From NCBI GenBank assembly GCA_028023455.1, contig JAQFVV010012498.1, forward strand, positions 1,860,001-1,924,000: a DNA stretch of 64,000 nucleotides, given 5' to 3'. The notes beneath the pieces were generated by a model, which was not told the origin of the DNA, made no database searches, and worked only from the letters and a program-made list of their open reading frames with translations. Numbering within the stretch: the stretch's first letter is position 1; every line of letters starts with the position of its first letter. This stretch comes from Epiperipatus broadwayi. Taxonomy: Eukaryota > Onychophora > Udeonychophora > Euonychophora > Peripatidae. Of this stretch, positions 24,266 through 37,075 are shown piece by piece. A program made the translations under genes and the position numbers.

Positions 24266-25212
24266 CAAAACTGTCTAACACTATACTAGCAAAAAATAAA
24301 AATGCAAAACCATAAAACAATACAGTACTAGATTAAATTCAAAATTTTACCAAAATCCTTACACAACCATGGTTTCATCTACTACAAATAGACCTTCTCA
24401 AGTGAAAATCAACCTAAAGGAAAACATATATATATACAAACAAACAAACCTTCCCATAATTCATTTCAAACTCCACCTTCCCTTAATATCAAAAGAAGTC
24501 TTCATAAGATTGATAGCCTCAGAATCAAGGAGTTTTATCATCAAAGTCTCCTTTATTCTTCTTTTTAACTCATTCTTTTCATAAAAAATAACCGAAGCAT
24601 TGTCAAACAATATTCTATGACCTGTATTCAATTCATGAATATATAAAGCTGAGTTAAGATACCTATGTTTAACTCTACTTATATGAACCTTAACCCTTTC
24701 CTTAAGACTAAATTTACTCTGGCCTACATAAAATTTACCACAACTACATGGAATTTTATAAACAATACCAGGAATAGACCTACTATCAATAGACTGCTTA
24801 GAACCATTAAGTAATGAATTCAAATCAGAACCTTTCCTCCATGCAACCTTCTTTCCACCTAACAAATGACTATTCCTATAAACCAAATTATAAATTGATG
24901 CTTTAAATGGTAAAGACATATAATCATCATCCTTACCAACAAAATTCTTATCATCCAAATCACGACTATAAACATTATTATTAAATACCACTTTTTTAAT
25001 AAAATCATGACTATAACCCAATTCTACATATTCAGCAGCAAATTGACTTTTTTGAATATCAGCATCATTATTAAAATTATTAAGCCTTCTATTACGACAA
25101 CAAAAATTCAACAAAGACATTTTTTTATGTATAAAAGGCTGATAACTATCAGGCCTAATCATATTTCTCAAATTTTTAGGTTTTATAAAATGACTACAAA
25201 ACAAAACATTTA
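24232..25212 (-). mobile_element. Penelope-like element 3' part with GIY-YIG ORF
   Basis: A 247-codon frame (25204-24461) encodes a basic protein whose second half has GIVYKIPCSCGKFYVGQSK (GIY-YIG core), HISRVKHRYLNSALYIHE, and a C-terminal KRRIKETLMIKL. No RT is attached, so the copy is 5'-truncated. It differs from the PLE family at 8.8-14.6 kb. The 3' side ends near a (TA)n run (24233-24260). Confidence 0.75.
24461..25204 (-). CDS. GIY-YIG endonuclease domain of a PLE (5'-truncated)
   Basis: Residues about 145-170 give GIVYKIPC...KFYVGQSKFSLKER, the GIY and YIG (here YVG) strands plus the following arginine. Residues about 190-205 give YIHELNTGHRILFDNASV, the his/glu-containing part. The frame is intact to its stop but lacks the RT that normally precedes it. 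The first Met may not be a natural start. Confidence 0.65.
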   Translation of the reverse strand: MFCSHFIKPKNLRNMIRPDSYQPFIHKKMSLLNFCCRNRRLNNFNNDADIQKSQFAAEYVELGYSHDFIKKVVFNNNVYSRDLDDKNFVGKDDDYMSLPFKASIYNLVYRNSHLLGGKKVAWRKGSDLNSLLNGSKQSIDSRSIPGIVYKIPCSCGKFYVGQSKFSLKERVKVHISRVKHRYLNSALYIHELNTGHRILFDNASVIFYEKNELKRRIKETLMIKLLDSEAINLMKTSFDIKGRWSLK

Positions 25213-25226
25213 GTCTTAAGGAAAAA

Positions 25227-25633
25227 ATTTAGTCTTAAGGAAAGGGTTAAGGTTCATATAAGTAGAGTTAAACATAGGTATCTTAACTCAGCTTTATATA
25301 TTCATGAATTGAATACAGGTCATAGAATATTGTTTGACAATGCTTCGGTTATTTTTTATGAAAAGAATGAGTTAAAAAGAAGAATAAAGGAGACTTTGAT
25401 GATAAAACTCCTTGATTCTGAGGCTATCAATCTTATGAAGACTTCTTTTGATATTAAGGGAAGGTGGAGTTTGAAATGAATTATGGGAAGGTTTGTTTGT
25501 TTGTATATATATATGTTTTCCTTTAGGTTGATTTTCACTTGAGAAGGTCTATTTGTAGTAGATGAAACCATGGTTGTGTAAGGATTTTGGTAAAATTTTG
25601 AATTTAATCTAGTACTGTATTGTTTTATGGTTT

Positions 25634-25639
<6 letters not shown>
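25227..25639 (+). mobile_element. Inverted partial copy of the PLE 3' part
   Basis: This is the reverse complement of about 24295-24712, virtually identical: a 71-codon antisense frame is the same at 24369-24584 (plus) and 25356-25571 (minus). The head-to-head joint carries a duplicated 17-bp word (25208-25224 and 25227-25243). The right end runs directly into (TA)n. Confidence 0.9.
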
Positions 25640-25678
<39 letters not shown>

Positions 25679-25701
25679 GTCATAACATGAAGGTGTAATA
25701 G

Positions 25702-25743
<42 letters not shown>

Positions 25744-25770
25744 CTATTACACCTTCATGAAAATGAGAAC
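25640..25770. repeat. (TA)n with a short hairpin
   Basis: (TA)n at 25640-25678, then an inverted repeat whose arms TCATRAAGGTGTAATAGATT-like (about 25686-25710 and 25740-25760) surround another (TA)n. Confidence 0.8.
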
Positions 25771-27030
25771 TTGTGTAAGCATGAACATAAATTATTTGCT
25801 TTTGATATCTTTTACAAAATTGAATAATTAATTTTGCATTTTATTTGATATTCTTCAATCTACACAATGTTATTCTCCCACTTTTTATTTATAAAAAATC
25901 CCATTTCACCATTATTACCAATATTTATACATTTATTGTGAAATATTTATGCACTTTTCAAATCAATTGCATTTTTATTTTTCCTTCTAATGATATAAAA
26001 CATTCCATTTAATATTAGACACTTTTTTCAATTTATGCATTCTTATTTTACTTGGAAGTGATTTGTAGTTATAAATAGCTAAATAAAAAAAATTGTTATT
26101 GAATGCCAGTTTGAGATTGCAATCAAAACATATTTAGCATCCTTTTTCTTTGACCACCAACTACTAACTTGATTGATAACTTTAAACTTGAGAATAAGAG
26201 CCATAATTTAATTTTGATTATCATGGTTTTAAATATCTAATAAAAAACCATTAGCATACAAATTAATCTTTTTTTTTTTTTAAAAAAAAAAAAACACTCA
26301 AATAATGTTTTGATTAAGAGCTATAAGATAACTTGGTAAAAATCATGGTATTTTTTAGTCTTACTTTCAGAGGTAAAATCTAAAAAACTCACCATGGTGG
26401 TTGATGCATGTTGGTAAACAGCCCATTCAAGTTTACTTATCATATAAACAATCATGAAGAGGGCATTAAGGAATTTATCTTGCTTGGTTTTTTAAGATCT
26501 CAAAAAGAAATTAAATGATGACTTTTCAAACTTCTATATTCAAAATCTTACATCACACAATATATATACCAACTATCATATCTTCTATTCATTGTTCACC
26601 TTCTCTTACAAAAAAAAAAATAATAAAAAATATCAATAAGGTCATTTTTCTTTCAGTGCATTGAAGCATTATTTTCTACAACAATGTAATTATAAATACA
26701 ATTATACATTAGATTATATAATTATTTGAACAAAAAAAATATATACAAATATGTTGAACTTTTTTTTGTTTAAAAATAATACAGCTTTTGAAATACTGTA
26801 TTTTTAAAATTAATTAACCTTTTTTTGAAAGTGATTATTAAACTGAAAGATCTTAAATACAGACAACTATTCCTGGATAAATCTCTTTAAGAAAAACTCA
26901 TTTGCAGCTTTTATGCTGAAATATTTCCTTTTATATATTTCATTGGCAATTCTTATACATTTTTACTATTTTATGTACTTCTAGTATAGACAATGTTTTT
27001 TTTAAAGATAATAGTTTTACTTTAATGAAG
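25771..27030. other. AT-rich spacer
   Basis: Contains a poly-T/poly-A junction at 26271-26294. No genes or known repeats were recognised. Confidence 0.4.
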
Positions 27031-27043
27031 ATATATATATATA

Positions 27044-27222
27044 ACTGGATTCCAAGAGATTGTAAAAGATCCAGAAAGAGACCACATGTGAGATGGATGG
27101 ATGAAATAAGAAAATGTGCAGGGGTGTTGTGGAGAAGAGAAGCTGAAGATCGGAGAAGATGGATTAAGCTTGGAGAGACCTTCATCCTGCAGTGGATTGA
27201 TAATGGTTGATGATGATGATGA
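27044..27222 (+). mobile_element. RTE-type LINE 3' end
   Basis: An open frame to a stop at 27208-27210 encodes KRPHVRWMDEIRKCAG, RREAEDRRRWIKLGE and ILQWIDNG. This matches the GRPxxRWxDDI...W...AxDRxxWxxLGExFxQQW C-terminus common to RTE-like LINE proteins. A (TGA)n tail follows the stop, also typical of RTE elements. The copy is strongly 5'-truncated and sits between two (AT)n runs that are probably one split microsatellite. Confidence 0.75.
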
Positions 27223-27239
27223 TATATATATATATATCT

Positions 27240-27457
27240 GATTAGAATATTTTATTTCAAGCATAAGAGATAGACAATAAGTTAGGAAAACTTTATGGTA
27301 TTCTTCTTCTTCTTAAAAGAGTTATAATAAAGCTTATTATTCAATTGTGCACTTGTGTGTCATTTATATAGTTTTACTTACTTTTTACATATTTACTTTT
27401 AAGAAAAACTTTCTTCCCACAAGAATAAGTTTTATAAGCATATCATTTTGAAAACAA
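27240..27457. other. AT-rich spacer
   Basis: No recognisable feature. Confidence 0.4.
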
Positions 27458-27467
27458 CAACAACAAC

Positions 27468-27522
<55 letters not shown>
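27458..27522. repeat. (AAC)n(AAT)n microsatellite
   Basis: About five AAC units followed by AAT units. It abuts the palindromic element on its right. Confidence 0.9.
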
Positions 27523-28200
27523 TAATAGACAGGATATGAGCAGAGACTTTCACATGAACCACCACTCTCCACACTATCTCATAACACTGATACACCTGAA
27601 CACACATATGTTGAAAAGATAAATAATCACCAATATACGTATTTCATGCTAAACCAGCAATCATCAGTTGGTCCAGATTACCATCTCTACACATATATGC
27701 TACAAGTGCTCAGATATATATTAAGATAGCAAATTCTCCTACTTTAATGGACAGGCTTCAATCTACTCCACACTACAACTCTTCAACCGTCCATCCAATT
27801 GAAAATCTGATGATGGAACGCTCAAAGGCCACCCTGAGGCCGAGATTATTGTCACACCCATGTTGACCCAAAGTCAATCTGATCCCTCATGTGGCCTTTG
27901 AGCATTCCATCATCAGATTTTCAATTGGATGGACGGTTGAAGAGTTGTAGTGTGGAGTAGATTGAAGCCTGTCCATTAAAGTAGGAGAATTTGCTATCTT
28001 AATATATATCTGAGCACTTGTAGCATATATGTGTAGAGATGGTAATCTGGACCAACTGATGATTGCTGGTTTAGCATGAAATACGTATATTGGTGATTAT
28101 TTATCTTTTCAACATATGTGTGTTCAGGTGTATCAGTGTTATGAGATAGTGTGGAGAGTGGTGGTTCATGTGAAAGTCTGTGCTCATATCCTGTCTATTA
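27523..28200. mobile_element. Foldback element with ~310-bp inverted arms
   Basis: The ends TAATAGACAGGATATGAGC and GCTCATATCCTGTCTATTA are reverse complements, and pairing continues nearly perfectly over 27523-27833 and 27891-28200, leaving a ~57-bp loop. No transposase frame is present. It looks like a non-autonomous foldback/MITE, with TA as a likely target duplication, inserted next to an (AAT)n tract. Confidence 0.85.
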
Positions 28201-28239
28201 CATATATAGATGCAGGTATATATAAGCCTGTGTATTTCA

Positions 28240-28241
28240 AC

Positions 28242-28292
<51 letters not shown>
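28240..28292. repeat. (AAT)n microsatellite
   Basis: Pure AAT run. On the minus strand it is the (ATT)n tail of the following element end. Confidence 0.9.
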
Positions 28293-28293
<1 letters not shown>

Positions 28294-28412
28294 TCAATTC
28301 AATTCAATTCATTTATTTACCGTACAAAACTACAGCATAAAGCCAATTACAGTATTGCACCATAACAAATATATAAATACATAAATGAGTTTAAATGACA
28401 AATTATTAATAT
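28293..28412 (-). mobile_element. CR1/L2-like LINE or SINE 3' end
   Basis: On the minus strand the segment ends GGTAAATAAATGAATTGAA followed by more ATTGA units and (ATT)n. Tails of ATTGA-type repeats after a short conserved 3' end are typical of invertebrate CR1/L2-like LINEs and SINEs that borrow their ends. Only about 120 bases are present, and the other side is again (AAT)n. Confidence 0.45.
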
Positions 28413-28733
<321 letters not shown>

Positions 28734-31147
28734 AGTTTTCCCACAAAAATTAACTCCTTTTTGGATTCTTTTCTAGACTAGTGATGTATTTCTATTATTA
28801 CTAATATTATGAATAAAATACTAGATTTAAAAACAAACAAACATGTTTTTACAGTAAAAGCCACTTTTAAAGTTTAAAGCAATTTCCCGATATTATTCAT
28901 CTTCACCAAAAAGCAAAAAATACCTATTTTTTTTAAAGATTTTTAATCTTTGATTCCATAGCTAATTATGTTTGTAAGATATGAATCTCTATCTTTTATC
29001 ATGTTTTAAGGAAGCGTAATAAAGTAAATGTTTGGTTAAAAAAAAGTAATGAAATACTTTCCTAAAATAATCGATTTTATAAAAGAATTAAAAAATATAA
29101 TGACATTGATATTGTCTTTTTTTTGTAGTATCGAAAAATAATTGGAAATTTATAATTTATTAATTAATTCAAATCTATGTGCATGCACAAATAATTCTTT
29201 GTTTGTCCTCCTCATATACAAAAAAAAAAAAGATATCCAAAAGGTTAAATAGCTATAAAAAAAAGTGAACTATTGGATACAAAATAAAAATAATTATTAG
29301 TTAACTATTATTTGGTCAATATAAGGTATTGATATGATATTAAATTTAATATTTTAAATACTCTATAGCTATATTACTTAAGCCACACTTTCTCTTTAAA
29401 TAAAGAAATGTATGAAGTTATGGGCCATTTAAAATGTTTTATATAGATTTCAGGTAGCATTATGCATAGTTTCTAGATATTAAATTTAATATATAGTATG
29501 CTTAATTTTTATCTGCTTTGGGATATCTTCTCCTCCCCCTTTAACAGAATCAAATAGATCATCAATTTGATAGGGATAATTTTCCACAGATTATAGATTT
29601 AAATGTTAGAAATTTAATAGAAATTCTCTGTTTATTTTAGAAATACTTTTCAGCTTTGATTTAATAAAACGAAGCATTTATTAAAAACAGGTATTGAAGC
29701 TGAAATTCTATTATCTGACAATTATATTTGTTTGAATAATTTAAATTATCACTTGAATATAAGTACTTTCCTTTTGACTTAAAATATTTCAGATAAATAC
29801 AATTGCTAAATGATGGAATTTCAGCTCGCAATGCTTGTTTTTAATTCATATTTTATTTCATTGTATCAAAATCCTAAAGTTATTTATAAAATACACAGAG
29901 AAATGCAATTAATTTCTAACACAACACACACACACAAAATTAAAATAGAAAGCAACAATACTTTGTATATAAAGTTTATGACTTCATTATTCGGTTTATT
30001 ATAAAAAAGTTATAAGCCATAAAAGTGATTTTGTAATTTTTTGCAATAACTTAAAGTGAATAAGAAAATAAATAATTATTATGATTGAGATATATATTTT
30101 TTTGATTAAATTTGTATCTAAATAAGCACTGCCAATGCAGATTCAATATTGTAAATTAATTATCAATAATAAGGTAGATTATTAATTGTAATGCTTGACA
30201 TCAGTGCATAATTTATTCTGAGAGGTTAGTTGTTGAAACAATTTATTGGAAAAGTTTTTAATAATCTTCTATGTAAGTAATTTATTACAGTAATAATAAT
30301 ATTATTTTACTCTAATGTGTATTTGAAAAATATTGAGAAAGTAACGTAAATAAAGACCATTTTGTTCCTGGAATTTTTTTAAAACTATTATATTAATAGT
30401 AATTTATTTTCTTCCTTCAGCTCACAAAAACAGATGATTAAATAAATTTAATACATATCAATTTAAGGCAAAATTTATAAGTAGGTAAACAATCATTAAA
30501 TATATCACTTTAGATGAATAAAAAAGTAGTCAAGAATAAGGTATTATTTATTAGACTATCGGTTTGTGAGATTTTGTTTATATATATTGTTTTATATTTT
30601 ATCTACAAATAGTTAGATACTAATTTACTGATAGAAAATTGGATGATTAACTATTCTTAGTATGAGACAGCTACTTGAAATATATTCTAAACTTTCTTGG
30701 AAATCATAATTTACCATTTTAACACTTCCATAATCAAATTGAAGTCAAAGTCATGAGCTTGAACTAATTACAACATCATAATATCCTTATATCTAATATG
30801 CATATACACTTGAAAGTTTGTTTGTTACTTAATAACTTAACAAATAGTGCATCTCTTGAAATATCTTGCACAAGGTTTTTTTCTTTTCTTTTTTTTGAGA
30901 ATTATGTAGACTATGGATATTTGCTTTATGGTACTAAATTGTTTGAAAAAAAATAAGAATTTATGTTCAATGTGAGGAATGCTGTGGATATAAAATTTGA
31001 AAGTTCATATTAGCAGTGACCTGTAGAGAATTTTTCATAATCTAAAATAATATTTTTTTAGAAAATTCAAAATTATCAATATATTATTTTACTGAACAAA
31101 AAAATTGGGATAATATTGGTTGAGTTATTAAGAAATAAAAGAACCAA
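28734..31147. other. AT-rich spacer
   Basis: Long A/T-rich sequence with only short chance frames. A motif ACTTAATAACTTAACAAATAG (30824-30844) recurs in similar form near 31640, suggesting an old duplicated repeat. Confidence 0.35.
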
Positions 31148-31163
31148 CAAACAAACTTTTAAA

Positions 31164-31203
<40 letters not shown>

Positions 31204-31223
31204 TTTAAAAGTTTGTTTGTTTA
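31148..31223. repeat. Hairpin: inverted arms around (TA)n
   Basis: The arms ACAAACTTTTAAACTTTTAT and ATAAAAGTTTAAAAGTTTGT flank ~30 bases of TA. They pair perfectly. Confidence 0.9.
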
Positions 31224-31790
31224 AGGCTAATAAAAATATATTTGAAAGATTATTTAAAATATTGTAGCTGATAATTTTAATATTGTTTAAAGTAATTTAT
31301 AAAGCACTTAATAAAATATTGTTAATTTATTACACACACTATTAAATTTTTAAAATAAGTTATTTAGAAAAACTGCATCCAAAAATTGATTATCTGTGCA
31401 ATTTAAATTTGACAAATATGTTAAAGAAATTACATATTAAAGTGAGCATCAGAAATAAGTAGTATAGTATAATGCGAATATTTCAATAAGAATTAAATGA
31501 TTTGAAGTGAACAAATCAGGATAAATATCAGTGCTCTAAAGCAAATAATTCAGGAATATTAAAATTAAAGATAACACTATTGAGCATAAGTTACTGGCAA
31601 TCCATTATAGTTTATTTTTTATATAAAGTTTATCTATTATTTAATAACTTAACAAATGTTGCACCAAGCTTTATAAATCTTGCATAATTTTTTTGTTATA
31701 TGTTTTATGGTATTTAATTGTTTAAAAAAAATTGTTGATTTTATACTAAGGCCAAAAAAACTTCAGGAATAGCTAGTGTATATATATATA
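31224..31790. other. AT-rich spacer
   Basis: No gene was seen. It ends in a short (TA)n that carries the next insertion. Confidence 0.4.
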
Positions 31791-31791
31791 T

Positions 31792-33838
31792 TATAACGAT
31801 CAAAATGAAAGTGAAGATCGAATCTAACTGCAAACTACGATATCTGCTCTACAAGGTGCCATCTAGGCATTTAAACCTAGAAAAAATTTATAAAGTAGGC
31901 AGATACGCGCTGTTAAGATTCCACTTTATTTAAATATTCCGATCGTTAGCCCAAGTCACTAGCTCAGCGGAGACGCAGAGATAAAAATCTATATCTTAAA
32001 TATCAATAAATAAAAGCCACTGCCAGAAATTAACACATAAAAATATTTATTTACACACGTATAAATTAACATTTAAATTTTGAGGAATAAGTTTAACATT
32101 TTAGATTTTTATATTAACTTTTAATTTTACATTTTACTAAGTTTCAATGAGTTTAATATTTTATTTAGATAGTCAAGTATGAATAGACTACATAGATCTG
32201 CATTTGAAAAGAAAATATTCTTCCCTAATTTAACCTTAGGCAACAAATTTCGCAATCAACTGGCGCAATCCATCTGATACATTCATGTATTCAATGTAGC
32301 ATGATACGACAACACAAAATACTATACTGTCAGGAATGTACATCTGAACAATAAGTAGAAATAGAGAAGACATTGACTCTCCAACAACAGGAATGTGACA
32401 TCTGTTGGCAAGTAGAACAATAAACAAAAAACTCCATAGGAATGGACTGCGGTCTTCTGCTGACTTACAAACCCATCCATAGGCAAACAGAGGGTGTGTG
32501 GCGTATATCTATAATCCTGCTCGTAGCAGACCTCATACTACATCTACAATTACACAAATATATCCAATCCATTGAACCAATTCAACTACAAAATGAATAA
32601 CCTAAGATTACCCTCCCTTAATATAACTTTACAAAACTATATAGCCATTCACGCCCGACTTAAATTTAACATTTAGATACGTTCGCACAAATGCATTTTA
32701 TAAAATTTGTTTTAAAATGTTGAGTATAGATCAGCTGCACAGATTCCACGGACAAAAACATCCCAAATTAAACACAACCGATCAAAATACAAAGTCATCG
32801 ATAAGCGTCACTTGCATAGGGAATATACAAATTCCATTAGCATTCATCGTAAGATGCTTGCAGTGATATCGTTGACATATATTCTAATCAAATGTGAAAA
32901 CCACAACATTATCAACCGCTAACGAATCTATGCAACGTCTATACCCAACCTTAAATTTCATCATTTAAAACTTAAACAACAAATAATTTATACAATAAGA
33001 GAAAAAAAAAATGGAAATGATTTTTATCAATTGGAAAACATATAAAATTAAACATTATTAATTTGATTTAAAACTTACAAAAGTCAGATAAGAGTCCATT
33101 TTTAACATTTAAGTTGGCTTGTTTATCAATTTATAAAACTTGACGAAAGTTCTTAATTGATTTTAATAATTGTTCATTTCATATAGCTTATGGTAGAAGA
33201 GTCCAGGTTCCTGTTTTTAATTCCCGCGACGCCTCCATTGGAAGATAATGTTCTGGAGATGGCAATAGCTGGTTCAAGGTATCACAGTCTTTTCATTTTT
33301 CCTTTTTAAATAGAGAGTGTGGTATGTGTGTCCTACCACCTCTCAAACACACAATGCTGGAATTCCCGAAAAAACTGTATTTCCCTTTTTATATTATCCG
33401 CACGGATTCAATCAACAAAACGTCACTAATCCATCACTTTCATTAGGGCCCGAGCCAAGGCTTAGTGCTTCCATTGGTCAAGCTAATTTCTCTTTTTTTC
33501 TTATCTATCTTTCATCAGATCATTTTAATTATACAAGATCCCACGACTAGCTTGCTTTTCAAACAATTTATAAACAATCATTTCCATTTACAGATTACAA
33601 GAATTAATTAATACCTGTTTTTATTTTTAAATCTTATACTTTTTTTTTTAAAAAAAAGTACGTTCAAATACTTATTTATTTGTTTTTTTTAAAAAAATAT
33701 TTTTAAAGTTTGGCATCTGTGCGAATGTATATACGTTTAACAAACATTTTAATTTAGTGTTTAGTTTTTTACTTTTATTTGCGAACTTTTAAGTTTTTAT
33801 TTTAAATTAATGTACCGACATATTTATATATCGTTACA
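31792..33838. mobile_element. LTR-like element, copy A (solo LTR candidate)
   Basis: It starts TATAACGATC (TG start probably mutated) inside a (TA)n and ends TCGTTACA. It aligns along its length with copy B (for example GGCGCCATCTAGGCATTT, AAGCCACTGCCAG, ATCCATCTGATACAT, CATTCACGCCCGACTTAA in the same order). No gag/pol frame is present. With TGTAACG...TTACA ends, absence of coding potential and ~2-kb size, a solo LTR of a Ty3-like retroelement is the simplest reading. A long non-autonomous element is an alternative. Confidence 0.6.
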
Positions 33839-34427
33839 AAATATATATATATATATATAATGTTTTAAAGGTTGTATGATGTAGATAAATTGTTATTTTT
33901 TGAAATAAACCATGTATTATTTTGCATTACAATCCAATATTTTGATGGACTCACAACTGCCATTATCAAGGTTAACTTTTGAAAGAAAAATCATTAGATC
34001 TCAAACAATAACATGACTCAGTGTGAGATGAGAAATGAGATTAAACTTGAAGTAGTTCAACATTCACAATATGAGGATTATCAAAATGTTTATTTCCCTC
34101 AGTTTTTTCATCTATTAATTTTAAATTAATATTAGATAAAATGAGAGGTTTCCACATAGCTGGAATACGTTGTGCTTCATTAGCCCTATCGAAACCAATA
34201 GGTCTCTTTAATATTTCAATTGATTCTCTCATGGTTCTTAAATCATATCTCTCCAAATTAGCAAGTATTTTTGTATCGTCAAAATCAGGTTTGTGACCAA
34301 TTTCTAAAAAATGGGAAGTAAAAACTGATGTGCTAATTTTTTGATTAAAAGCATTTCTATGTTCCTTAATTCGGACATTTATTCATCAATTAGACTAACC
34401 CACATAGCTTTATATATATATATATAT
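33839..34427 (-). mobile_element. Penelope-like fragment between two (TA)n tracts
   Basis: Minus-strand reading from about 34385 gives RIKEHRNAFNQKI, then SHFLEIGHKPDFDDTKILANLERYDLRTMRESIEILK, the C-terminal half of a PLE GIY-YIG domain (H...F(D/W)...KIL followed by a helix with R..ES). The open part ends at 34041. The fragment is flanked by (TA)n at 33842-33859 and 34411-34427, as with the 24-25 kb copy. Confidence 0.7.
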
Positions 34428-36636
34428 TGTAACGATCCGGAAAAAAGTACTTAACGTAAACTGCACTACAGGGCGCCATCTAGGCATTTGAACCTAGAAA
34501 AATTTATAAAGTAGGCAGATACGTAAGTCAAAAAAAAAAATTTTTTTTTTTCCTTTTTTAAATATTTTGGTTCCGGTCGTTAGCCCATGTCACTAGCTCA
34601 GGGAGTAGCAGAGATTTAATAATATCATATCTTATCTAATTAGATTTCAACATTAAAAAATAAATAAAATAAGCCACTGCCAGTAATTAGCATACAAACA
34701 TTTATTTATGCACATATATATAAGATTTAAAATTATTTTATTATTAGTTTTACATTTTAACATTTAACATTATTTTTTTTTAACTTTGATTTTTGACTTT
34801 AATTTACCTTTAATTACTATTACATTCTAATTTTACATTTTAATTAAGTTCGCACAGATGGGATTATAAAAGCTTGTTATAATAAGTTGCTATAGATCGG
34901 TTACATAGATTACACGGTTAAAAACATTCCAAAGCAAACATAAGCGATCAAAACATAAAATTATTGATTACTGACAATTGCGGAGGGAAATTTATATGTA
35001 ACCCAATAGTATTCACCATAAGATACTTGCATTGTCACCAATAACTTAAAAGACATCCGAATAAATACATTTTAGATACTCACCGTAAGGTATCATTATT
35101 TATCGAATGTCTATATATATTTTGATCAAATATGAAAACGCAAAACATAGTTAACCGATAAACAATCCATGCAAGCGTCTATAAACAACTTAAATTTAAT
35201 GCATTTTTATTTAGAATCGAGTATGAATACTACATAGATTTGCATTGAAATTAAAATTTCTATCCCTATTTAACCTTAGGCTAAAATTCGCAGTCAAACC
35301 GGCATCAATCCATCTGATACATCGATGTATTCAATGTAATACGAAATATGGCAGCACCAAAAGAATTAAGAAAAGACATTGACTCTCAATCAGATAGGAA
35401 TATTACATCTATCTAACGAGAAGAACAATAAAAAAAAACTCCATAGAAAGGAACTGCATTCTCTGTCTTATAATTCCTTCCATAGGCAAACAGGTGAGTG
35501 CGGCGTATATATAAACGATTCTGCCAGTAGCGAATCTCCGATCACATCTACTAACTACATCAATATATCCAATCCATTGACCCAATCTAACAACGACATA
35601 AATAACCTAAGATTACCCTCCCCTAATATAACTTTACAAATCTATACAGCCATTCACGCCCGACTTAAGTTTAACATTTTTATAATTAATTTAACGGAAA
35701 ACAAAAATCATAATAACACTTAAAGAACAAAAAATAAATAAATGGAAATGATTTTACAAAATAAATACATTAAATAAAATTATAACTAATTAATAAATAA
35801 TGTTGGTCAGATAGAATAATATTGCAATCATTTAAATCTGGAAAAGTTTTTAATTTACTGTTCATAAATTTTAAAGTTCTTACGGTTATTTAAATAGTTC
35901 ATCTTCATATATTCCTTGCCGTTTGAACGTGAATTCCCACGTCATCTGAAGATTGGTATCCTGTTGGCCGATTTATTTATCCATCCGGAGATTTTTTTGT
36001 GTAGTTGGTCCTCAATGTAGAAACGATGGTTCATTTTTCTTCCTTTCTTAGCAGAACTGAAGGGATTGAAGCTGTGCGTCTTTTTCAATCCCCTCAGCAC
36101 TAACACCTAGCTGTTACATCGTAATAATCATCAATAACTAGTCACTAATTAATAATTTCCAAATTTTCCTTTTATAGGTATTCGAAGGATTGACTTAACA
36201 TTACGTCATCGATGAGACGATCCTTTTCGTTGAGGTCCGATTTCCCAATGGATTTATTTCATTTGCTGAAAGTTTCTATTGTTTTCCTATCTGACTGATG
36301 TTTTTACATTTTAAATGCCCAAGGCTGGTTTACATTTAACTAATTAACAATCATTTCCATTTCTGATTAATTAACCTGTTTTCCAAATCAAAGATATATT
36401 TTTATCTCTAAATCTTTTTAAGTTTTTGTTTTTAAAATACCTTTTCTATTTTTAATACAGTTTTATTTTAATAATTTTTTTTTTTTATCTGTGCGATTTA
36501 ATATATACGAGTTTAAGATGATATTTAATTTCAATTTTTAATTCTTAAAGAAAATTTTTAAATGCGAACTTTTTAATTTACTTTCATGTTTAAATATAAA
36601 AAAAAACCAATGTAACGAATGTCTGTGCTCATTACA
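34428..36636. mobile_element. LTR-like element, copy B (solo LTR candidate)
   Basis: 2209 bp starting TGTAACGATCC and ending GCTCATTACA, flanked by ATAT on both sides (34424-34427 and 36637-36640) within TA-rich DNA. It is clearly homologous to copy A but diverged by many substitutions and indels, which argues for separate insertions and not the two LTRs of one young element. The 114-codon frame at 35379-35723 has no retroviral motif and is probably chance. Confidence 0.65.
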
Positions 36637-36663
36637 ATATATATATAAATCAATAATGCACAT

Positions 36664-37070
36664 CATATATAGTGTGACACTGCTGTTATAAGCTTGTACT
36701 TACACCTATGTAATATAGAGAACATACCAATAGCTCAACAAGTTCTTGATAAGTGTGGTAAAAGAAAATATTTAAAATCTCTATCTAGGACATTCTAATC
36801 CCCAGACCAATTGGTTTTGAGCTTTTGACTCACCTCACTGAGGAGCTAAAATATTCAGACACTAGATCCAAAATATCAACTCAAAGCCCAGCATTTATTT
36901 AATATATAACATTTAAGTAGAAACTCTGAAATTTTTAGCCATGAAAATGTCTTTAACTTTAGATAAATCTAATTTAAATATCTATATGGGACTAAACCAA
37001 ATTTAGATTTACCATATATTAATAGCCTTAGCATTGCTAAGACCTTAAAGGTAAAATTATAATAATAAAG
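36664..37070. repeat. ~400-bp dispersed repeat, unit 1 of a direct dimer
   Basis: The unit beginning ATATAGTGTGACACTGC is repeated directly from 37076. Its word order (ACCAATAGCTCAACAAG, AATCTCTATC, CAGACCAATTGGTTTTGAGC, CTCACCTCACTGAGGAG, then AACTCAAAG and CATTTAAGTAGAAAC) parallels the 21545-21900 unit, so both belong to one superfamily. Confidence 0.8.
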
Positions 37071-37075
37071 AAAGT

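Noticed and set aside
24369-24584. 71-codon plus frame repeated identically at 25356-25571 (minus)
   Set aside because: Antisense of the PLE GIY-YIG ORF; identity is explained by the inverted duplication.
31792-36636. One LTR retrotransposon with two 2-kb LTRs
   Set aside because: The sequence between is a Penelope fragment, not gag/pol. The two units are strongly diverged and copy B has its own ATAT duplication, so separate insertions are more likely.
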